NCBI RefSeq assembly: GCF_017875835.1
Contig: NZ_JAGING010000001.1
Location: forward strand, 868,001 to 932,000
DNA: 64,000 bases
Source: Psychrobacter sp. PL19
GTDB taxonomy: Bacteria; Pseudomonadota; Gammaproteobacteria; Pseudomonadales; Moraxellaceae
Direction: 5' to 3'
Shown: positions 58,595 to 64,000 of the stretch, one piece after another
How positions within the stretch are numbered: position 1 is the first letter of the stretch
How the letters are laid out: each line of letters begins with the position of its first letter
Notes under the pieces: generated by a model
Databases searched by the model: none
Seen by the model: the letters and a program-made list of their open reading frames with translations, nothing else
What the model was told of the DNA's origin: nothing
Translations under genes and position numbers: made by a program

Positions 58595-58673
58595 ACCTCT
58601 TGCGAAAGTACCAATCTATTGAGCTGTATTAACGAAGCTTCAACGCTTAGCGATGACTTATGCAAGAGGTCTA
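58592..58673. mobile_element. MITE-like inverted-repeat element
   Basis: 82 bp bounded by perfect 12-bp inverted repeats TAGACCTCTTGC / GCAAGAGGTCTA. No ORF. The ends resemble those of IS5/IS4-type elements common in Moraxellaceae, so it may be a non-autonomous derivative or the remains of an IS. The left end supplies the stop codon of the AIPR gene. Confidence 0.75.
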
Positions 58674-58712
58674 TTAGATGGGCAATAGTAACAGTTTATG
58701 TGACGTTGTAAG

Positions 58713-58811
58713 ATTCAAGTCATAGTGTGGATGCTAATTCATAACTGGACGGCTGCTCTGAATCGCTTTATGATTATGTTTGATGACCGTGTAGGCAGGC
58801 ACTTAATCTAA
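58713..58811 (+). pseudogene. C-terminal relic of an IS256-family transposase
   Basis: The frame ending at 58811 reads ...HNWTAALNRFMIMFDDRVGRHLI-stop, the typical end of IS256-family (mutator-type) transposases (NWxxALNxFxIxFEDR). Nothing further upstream is recognisable. It is followed directly by an IS256-like terminal sequence. Confidence 0.7.
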
Positions 58812-58883
58812 ATCGCAGTTACACAGAATTCGGGATGGGCTCACTTAATCTAAATAGTAGTTACACAGAATTTGGGATGGGCT
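58800..58883 (+). repeat. 42-bp tandem duplication of an IS256-like end
   Basis: Two 42-bp units (58800-58841 and 58842-58883), five differences. Each contains GTTACACAGAATT(C/T)GGGATGGGCT, which has the look of an IS256-family terminal repeat. The second unit ends next to the stop codon of the gene at 58885. Confidence 0.85.
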
Positions 58884-58884
58884 C

Positions 58885-60102
58885 TCAATCAACCAATTCC
58901 CAACCACCATCCGCATCCATTGCCGATTCATCAATCACCCGATGAAAGCCTTGTTTAATTAAATTAAAGCGCGAAGGCTTAGGCTTGTCATCAATAGAGA
59001 CGAATGGCGTTTCTATCGGGATAATTGCTTGCCATTGTGGATTATCGCTTGGACTTGATGAGTTTTTCTTAGCTGAGATATTTTTCTGGTTTTCACTAGT
59101 CGCTAATACAAAGCTAAAAAACGAAGTATCGCCTGCGACCATACGTAAGTCATCGACGACTAGCTGCTCAGTGGAGGGTGTGTTTGATTGCTTTGGAATA
59201 GTATTTGTAGCGATTAGCGTCTGTGTTCTATATCCTGTCCAATCACCAGAGAACCAATCGAGCCTTGTAGCATAAGGCTGGCTAGACTGAGGCAAATTGG
59301 TGCTAAGTGCTTTTGAGTTCTTATACTTAGTTAAGTAACGATATTCAGGTAGTCGCTTATCTAACACACTGCCTCTCAACTCAATAATTCGATGCTGCTT
59401 ATCTTCAGCGAGCGTGCGCCACAATAGAGTAGTTGGTAGCACAGGCATAGTTTTAATCCGAACGATATCTTCAATGCCTGCCGCTGCTAGAGTTTGCTCA
59501 GCTTGACCTTGCGCATAATATTTCAACCCTAATGACAGTAGCAGATAACCACTACTAACCACTAGCATTCCTACGGCTAGGCGTTGGCAATTAGCAAACC
59601 AACCTTTCTTAAATATTGGCAGTTTACGACCCTTTATAAGTCCGATAATCATAGCGATAAGCAGTGGCAAAGTATAAAGCGGATCGATAATAAATACTGA
59701 AGCAATACTGATAGGGGTAATTTGCAAAGGTTCTTGCAGCGGCCAAAACAGTTGCGTGCCGTAGACCGTAAAGCTATCTAAGATCGGATGAGTCGTTAGC
59801 GCTAAGGTCATGGCTAGCGCCAAACGTTGATCCGAGTAGGGTAGCGGTATGCCGCGCCATTGATGATAGCGACTAATCAGCCAAGCACCTCCTAAGCCTA
59901 GAGCTGTTAGAACAAATAGCGAGTGACTAAAGCCACGATGATAAGTCATATTACTGACTGGATCACCGTAATTCAAAATCACGTCTAAATCGGGAATAGT
60001 GCCGAGTATCGCACCATATATGTACGCTTTGCGACCTTGGTATTTACCGAGTATCGCCCCTTGGACGCTAGCACCTAAGACGATTTGACTGAGTGAATCC
60101 AT
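58885..60102 (-). CDS. YdjM-like membrane-bound metal-dependent hydrolase
   Basis: 405 residues. N-terminal MDSLSQIVLGASVQGAILG, GAILGTIPDLDVILNYGDPVSNMTYHRGFSHSLF (with conserved Asp and His pairs) and HPILDSFTVYGTQLFWPL (about 110-127) define the LexA-binding inner-membrane putative hydrolase family (DUF457, YdjM). Four or more hydrophobic spans lie in residues 1-210; the C-terminal half is a soluble domain of unknown function. The stop codon abuts the IS256-like tandem end, so the end of the protein could have been changed by insertion, though it reads normally. Confidence 0.85.
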   Translation of the reverse strand: MDSLSQIVLGASVQGAILGKYQGRKAYIYGAILGTIPDLDVILNYGDPVSNMTYHRGFSHSLFVLTALGLGGAWLISRYHQWRGIPLPYSDQRLALAMTLALTTHPILDSFTVYGTQLFWPLQEPLQITPISIASVFIIDPLYTLPLLIAMIIGLIKGRKLPIFKKGWFANCQRLAVGMLVVSSGYLLLSLGLKYYAQGQAEQTLAAAGIEDIVRIKTMPVLPTTLLWRTLAEDKQHRIIELRGSVLDKRLPEYRYLTKYKNSKALSTNLPQSSQPYATRLDWFSGDWTGYRTQTLIATNTIPKQSNTPSTEQLVVDDLRMVAGDTSFFSFVLATSENQKNISAKKNSSSPSDNPQWQAIIPIETPFVSIDDKPKPSRFNLIKQGFHRVIDESAMDADGGWELVD

Positions 60103-60212
60103 AGGGTTTTAGCTTACTTTTAATAGGATTTAAGGGTAAGTTGTCTTTTATTTAGTATTAATATTTCGCGTTTAGCACCCTACGTGACATCATTATTTGA
60201 AGTTTTGACAAA

Positions 60213-61031
60213 TTACAAAACCTCAAAATTAAATCTACCCAAAGCCTCCCGCAACATCGCAATATTATAAAACGCATGCGCATTAACAGTATTTTGAAAG
60301 AAGATATAGAGCGTATCAAAGTGCTGACGTTGATTAGCAATCGCTTGCGCCCAATCCTGCATCTCCGCTTCGCTATAACGATAATCATGACGGTCGCTAG
60401 CACTCATGGCATCCCACCAGTTTAGATTATTGCCATGCATCCTTAAATAGCCAGTGCGTTGAGTAAATATCAGTCGTGACGGTGGTAGACCCTTAACCTT
60501 AGGGTAATCAACACTACACCAAATAAGACCCTGCTCACCAAAACTATTGACCACTTGCGGCGTGTGCCAGCTGGCATGACGGAATTCAACTGCTAATGGA
60601 TAGTCTTTAAACCAGCTGACTAAATTTGCTAGATACAGCCTATTATCTCGGGTACGGTCAAAGCCATGTGGGAACTGTAATAACAATGGTGCTAAACAGT
60701 TGGCTTCGATTAGTGGAGTCAGGGCAGTAAGAAAAGCTTGCGCATGTTCAGGGCCACCTTTACGAACATGAGTGAAATCTTGATGTAGTTTGACCGCGAA
60801 TTGCAACTCACTCTCGGCTTGGACGTAGGCTTTATTAATCATACCGGCAAAGGCTTTTTGGCCAATAGGCGCATAAAAAGTGCTATTAATCTCCACTGCG
60901 CCGTATTGCTTGGCGTACTCACGTAAGAAGTCAGTTTTTTTGGTACCAGTCGGGTACAGCGTGCCTAGGAGGTCAGTATCGCTATAGCCGCCAGTACCTA
61001 GATAAATACGTTGGGTATTGCTATTAGTCAT
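60213..61031 (-). CDS. DUF72 family protein (YecE-like)
   Basis: 272 residues with the DUF72 TIM-barrel signatures: IYLGTGGYSDTDLLGTLYP near 9-27, YAKQYGAVEINSTFYAPIGQKAFAGMINKA, FAVKLHQDFTH (near 79-89), LLLQFPHGFDRTRDNRLYL, LAVEFRHASWHTP and YLRMHGNN, ending in the IFFQNTVNAHAFYNI segment. Soluble; the family's catalytic role is not known. It lies about 90 bp downstream of the prenyl synthase on the same strand. Confidence 0.9.
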   Translation of the reverse strand: MTNSNTQRIYLGTGGYSDTDLLGTLYPTGTKKTDFLREYAKQYGAVEINSTFYAPIGQKAFAGMINKAYVQAESELQFAVKLHQDFTHVRKGGPEHAQAFLTALTPLIEANCLAPLLLQFPHGFDRTRDNRLYLANLVSWFKDYPLAVEFRHASWHTPQVVNSFGEQGLIWCSVDYPKVKGLPPSRLIFTQRTGYLRMHGNNLNWWDAMSASDRHDYRYSEAEMQDWAQAIANQRQHFDTLYIFFQNTVNAHAFYNIAMLREALGRFNFEVL

Positions 61032-61125
61032 TGCCGCCCTCTATATTTCAGCCCTTTTTTACAGGTATGTTTTCAAGCGCACATAGTTATTAACGTACCT
61101 ACTTTATTTATTATCAATTATAAGA

Positions 61126-62193
61126 CTATTTCTTACGTGCCCAGAGCCATTCAATAAGCTCAAGTAACGCATAACTTTCGGTGTTTTCATTAATACCCTC
61201 ACCCATACTATCATTAGTGCCATCACCTAGCTCACGAGTAATTGCCGCACGTCCACCATCAAATAACGACTGCGCGTAATGTTGAGCGGCATCAACGCCC
61301 ATTAGTTTGACATAGGTCGATTTATCTAGCTTTTCATCACTACCGGCAGGCTTGCCTAGGGCATCGGTACTGGTAGTCACATCTAAAATATCGTCTTGAA
61401 CCTGAAAGGCGAGGCCAATATGCTGCGCACAATCTTGTAGCGCGATACGTTGCGGGGCAGTTGCTTGCGCACAAATACCGCCCATTAATACTGCAGCTTC
61501 AATCAATGCACCAGTTTTATCACGGTGTATGGATTCTAAATCAGCTTGCGATATGTTGCTGTTGGCTTCAGCGTTGATATCAAGCATTTGTCCTGCCACC
61601 ATCCGCCGTGCCCGCGGTGCAAATATAGCCAATAGCTGACTGGCGATTAGTGAATCAAAAGGGGCAAAGGTAGGTATTTCTGCGGTCAATACTTCAAAGG
61701 CGAGAGTTTGCAAAACATCACCGGCCAGCAAGGCCGTCGCTTCATTAAATACAATATGAGCGGTCGGCTGACCACGGCGCAGTTCATCGTCATCCATACA
61801 GGGGAGGTCATCGTGTACCAGCGAGTAGGTATGTAGTAATTCCACTGCCAATGCCGCACGGCGGCACATATCGTATTGCACTTGGTCATGCAAAACGCTA
61901 TCTAGGTTTGCTAGCTCATCGTTGTTATTAATACCGCCTGCTTCAATGGAGGAGTTATTGGTAGCATTGATACTAACGGCTCTTATACTAGCAAAAGCAC
62001 TGGCTACCAGTAATGGGCGCACTCCCTTACCTTGGCCAGTCATTACATAGCGGCAAGCATCAACCAATGGGTTTGGCAATTGAGCATAGTCAAATAATGC
62101 GTCAATATCTTGTGCTAATTGCGCGCGTAACGCGCTATGAAACTGCTCAAAGTTATCAAAAGGAACAAAGCGCGGCGCAGAAGAAACAGTCAT
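61126..62193 (-). CDS. ispA: (2E,6E)-farnesyl diphosphate synthase
   Basis: 355 residues from the ATG at 62193 (the open frame extends 24 codons further upstream, but that part is not homologous). GKGVRPLLV, the first Asp-rich motif as LVHDDLPCMDDD with the downstream RRGQPTAH, and the second as QVQDDILDVTTS are intact; the DDLPCMDD spacing fits the short-chain IspA type. Makes farnesyl diphosphate for undecaprenol, quinone side chains and carotenoids. Low-complexity inserts at about 72-95 (INATNNSSIEAGGINNNDE) and 325-345 make it longer than the ~300-residue standard. Confidence 0.95.
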   Translation of the reverse strand: MTVSSAPRFVPFDNFEQFHSALRAQLAQDIDALFDYAQLPNPLVDACRYVMTGQGKGVRPLLVASAFASIRAVSINATNNSSIEAGGINNNDELANLDSVLHDQVQYDMCRRAALAVELLHTYSLVHDDLPCMDDDELRRGQPTAHIVFNEATALLAGDVLQTLAFEVLTAEIPTFAPFDSLIASQLLAIFAPRARRMVAGQMLDINAEANSNISQADLESIHRDKTGALIEAAVLMGGICAQATAPQRIALQDCAQHIGLAFQVQDDILDVTTSTDALGKPAGSDEKLDKSTYVKLMGVDAAQHYAQSLFDGGRAAITRELGDGTNDSMGEGINENTESYALLELIEWLWARKK

Positions 62194-63033
62194 AACTAAA
62201 CCAATTAAAAGGTGAATAATAAAAGTATTATTAAGGTAGCATGATAGCTGATAAGGCGGACTCACACACGCTAAGCGCTATTTATTTTGGTTACGTATTA
62301 CTGATTTAACTTATGGTCTGGATATGGTTTGATGAAGTGTTGGGTCTGAACAAACGAATATCTATGCGCGTAAAGCACGCTGGCTATAAGGTAAATGCTT
62401 GATAGTGACTTACGAGTCCGGTATTAGCTTGTGACAGTTAGGGGCATAATCCCCTACACTAATTGACGTAAAAACTGCCTAACGATTTAAATACTGACTA
62501 TCTAAACAAATTATTTATGCGATAAAGCGCTTTATTAGGCTAAACCTAGCGCTTGTTATATATTAAATCATGACGCTTAAAACGAGATAAATTGATACTG
62601 AATATTGATGTCAGATAAAGAAGAATTTGCAGTGAATATCAATATAACGACAGCGCTTTCGTTGAAGTTTGATTCTGATGCTTTACTAAGATTTAACCGT
62701 TTTAAGGCTATGATTTAAGGCTATAGAATGAATCAGCATGCCAAATATAGCGGTATGTTTTTAGTCTATATGAGCAAGCAATAGCATAAAAATTAAGCGT
62801 CATACTAATGTACGCTAGACAAAGCAATGAGTGCTGGATAATAAAGACCTCGTCGCTGCATAATTTTGCAGGCCATTTATGGTAATAAGTAAGCTTGCAA
62901 ATTCTCAGTATTATTATTTTTACTAACAATAACTGGCTATTTATTTCAATTTTAAAATATAGCTTTTATTAGGTAGCTTGTATTAAGTAACTTTTATCAC
63001 ATAGCAATTTTATCACATAGCAAGGAGTCTCAA
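62194..63033. other. Long intergenic region upstream of fadB
   Basis: 840 bp between the divergent ispA and fadB genes, AT-rich. One imperfect hairpin is seen at 62525-62554 (AAGCGC...GCGCTT), and a 16-bp tandem duplication at 62992-63023 just before the fadB ribosome site. No gene or RNA recognised; likely holds the fatty-acid-responsive promoter. Confidence 0.45.
62992..63023. repeat. 16-bp perfect tandem duplication upstream of fadB
   Basis: TTTTATCACATAGCAA twice in succession; the second copy runs into the AAGGAG ribosome site. Confidence 0.9.
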
Positions 63034-64000
63034 ATGGTATACCAAGGAAATCGCATCACGGTGACAATGCTAGCAGACGGCATCGCCAACATGCAGTACA
63101 ACGCCGAAAATGAGAGCGTGAATAAGTTTGATACCGAAACCAACAAGCAGTTTGGTGAAGCCGTTAGCGCACTTGAAAAAGCCACTGACGTCAAAGGCCT
63201 TATCGTTACTTCAAGCAAGGGTGTGTTTATCGCTGGTGCTGATATCACAGAGTTTGTGGCCTCATTTAAACAGTCAGAAGACAGTATTAAAGACTGGGTT
63301 ATTGGTATTAATAACGACTTTAACCGCTTTGAAGACTTACCATTCCCTAAAGTTGCCGCTATTAATGGTGCCGCATTGGGTGGCGGTTGTGAGATGACCT
63401 TGGTTTGCGAATATCGTGTCATGAGCGAAAAAGCAATTATCGGCTTGCCAGAAACCCAACTGGGTATTTTCCCAGGCTTTGGTGGTACGGTTCGTAGTAC
63501 GCGTATCATAGGTATTGATAATGCGCTTGAGCTGATCGCTACTGGTACGCCCAAAAAAGCATTAGACGCCTTAAAGTTAGGCCTAGTTGATGCCACGGTT
63601 CCTGCTGATGACTTACAAGATGCCGCGATTGATTTGGTTAAAAAGTGCATCTCAGGTGAGCTTGATTGGCAAGCCCGTCGTGACGAAAAGCTTAATCCAG
63701 TTAAATTAAACCCGCTTGAGCAAACGATGGCCTTTAGTAGTGCCAAAGCCATGATTTTTGCCAAGGCCAACCCTAAGCAATATCCTGCGCCAGCACTTGC
63801 TATTGCTGCGATTGAAAAGCACGTTAATTTACCCCGTGATAAGGCTATTGCAGTAGAAGCTGCTGGTTTTGCTAAAGCGGCCAAAACCCCCCAAGCTGAA
63901 AGCTTGGTTGGTCTATTCTTAAATGACCAATTGGTTAAAAAACTAGCCAAACAACATAGCAAACAAGCACATGACATCAATGAAGCCGCTGTACTGGGCG
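63034..64000 (+). CDS. fadB: Fatty oxidation complex alpha subunit, N-terminal part (continues beyond window)
   Basis: 322 codons visible from the ATG at 63034, behind AAGGAG. The crotonase domain is plain: IVTSSKGVFIAGADITEF (about 51-68) and KVAAINGAALGGGCEMTLVCEYRVMSEKAIIGLPETQLGIFPGFGGTVR (about 108-156) with the two catalytic Glu. The start of the linker to the 3-hydroxyacyl-CoA dehydrogenase domain is reached at the edge. It hydrates enoyl-CoA and oxidises the product in beta-oxidation, fitting alkB and ETF-QO in the same window. A long ORF on the other strand is a shadow. Confidence 0.96.
   Translation, partial: MVYQGNRITVTMLADGIANMQYNAENESVNKFDTETNKQFGEAVSALEKATDVKGLIVTSSKGVFIAGADITEFVASFKQSEDSIKDWVIGINNDFNRFEDLPFPKVAAINGAALGGGCEMTLVCEYRVMSEKAIIGLPETQLGIFPGFGGTVRSTRIIGIDNALELIATGTPKKALDALKLGLVDATVPADDLQDAAIDLVKKCISGELDWQARRDEKLNPVKLNPLEQTMAFSSAKAMIFAKANPKQYPAPALAIAAIEKHVNLPRDKAIAVEAAGFAKAAKTPQAESLVGLFLNDQLVKKLAKQHSKQAHDINEAAVLG

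Noticed and set aside
62525..62554. Hairpin in the ispA-fadB spacer as a terminator or riboswitch
   Set aside because: The stem is interrupted by a 5-nt bulge, has no T-run, and is about 480 bp from fadB; no recognised RNA motif.
63030..63980. 316-codon minus-strand ORF opposite fadB
   Set aside because: Frame shadow of the high-quality crotonase coding sequence on the plus strand; its translation is Ser/Ala/Leu-rich and unlike a real protein.

Overview
This is a contiguous piece of a Gram-negative gammaproteobacterial chromosome, most likely Psychrobacter (Moraxellaceae). The evidence is the 16S and 23S signature, the Acinetobacter/Psychrobacter-like 5S, moderate AT-richness, low-complexity linkers in many proteins, and gene sets such as alkB, ETF-QO, cmoA/cmoB, tig-clpP-clpX and fadB. 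I ran no database search, so the genus is an inference.

Layout. 1-11.4 kb: the 5' part of anmK (minus), tyrS, a divergent AraC regulator/alkB alkane hydroxylase pair, a DUF1653 gene, two alpha/beta hydrolases, a THI5/NMT1-like binding protein, an unrecognised protein, a short-chain dehydrogenase, upp and a uracil-DNA-glycosylase-like gene. 11.6-17.5 kb: a complete rrn operon (three promoters, 16S, tRNA-Ile, tRNA-Ala, 23S, 5S, terminator). 17.6-22.7 kb: a TRAP transporter whose dctP binding-protein gene and upstream region are duplicated; a decayed 5S relic lies between the copies, so the duplication may have included the end of the rrn operon. 22.9-29.2 kb: 5'-nucleotidase, rhomboid, a DUF4212/sodium:solute symporter pair and the C-terminal relic of an AGCS amino-acid symporter.

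29.3-47.0 kb: ETF-ubiquinone oxidoreductase with a long acidic N-terminal extension, DUF1285, murI, a DUF4062-like protein, an MltB-type transglycosylase, tpm, DUF1499, msrA, cmoA-cmoB, DUF2788, argS, a SPOR protein and a PTS IIC-like membrane protein. 47.2-54.8 kb: SDR, clpX-clpP-tig, rdgB and sodB. 54.8-58.9 kb is the clearest accessory segment: an acetamidase/formamidase gene lies between intact sodB and a second, nonsense-mutated copy of the sodB 3' end, followed by a solitary AIPR abortive-infection gene, a small inverted-repeat (MITE-like) element and the tail of an IS256-family element. 58.9-64 kb: a YdjM-like membrane protein, DUF72, an ispA-type prenyl synthase and the start of fadB.

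Functionally, AlkB (alkane oxidation), FadB (beta-oxidation) and ETF-QO (electrons from acyl-CoA dehydrogenases to quinone) fit a hydrocarbon/fatty-acid-using aerobe. I see no CRISPR array and no complete novel multi-gene system. The most unusual signals are the sodB/acetamidase insertion, the dctP/5S duplication, a roughly 138-bp palindromic interspersed repeat (at least four copies), and a 15-bp in-frame coding minisatellite with related copies in two unrelated genes and possibly a third.
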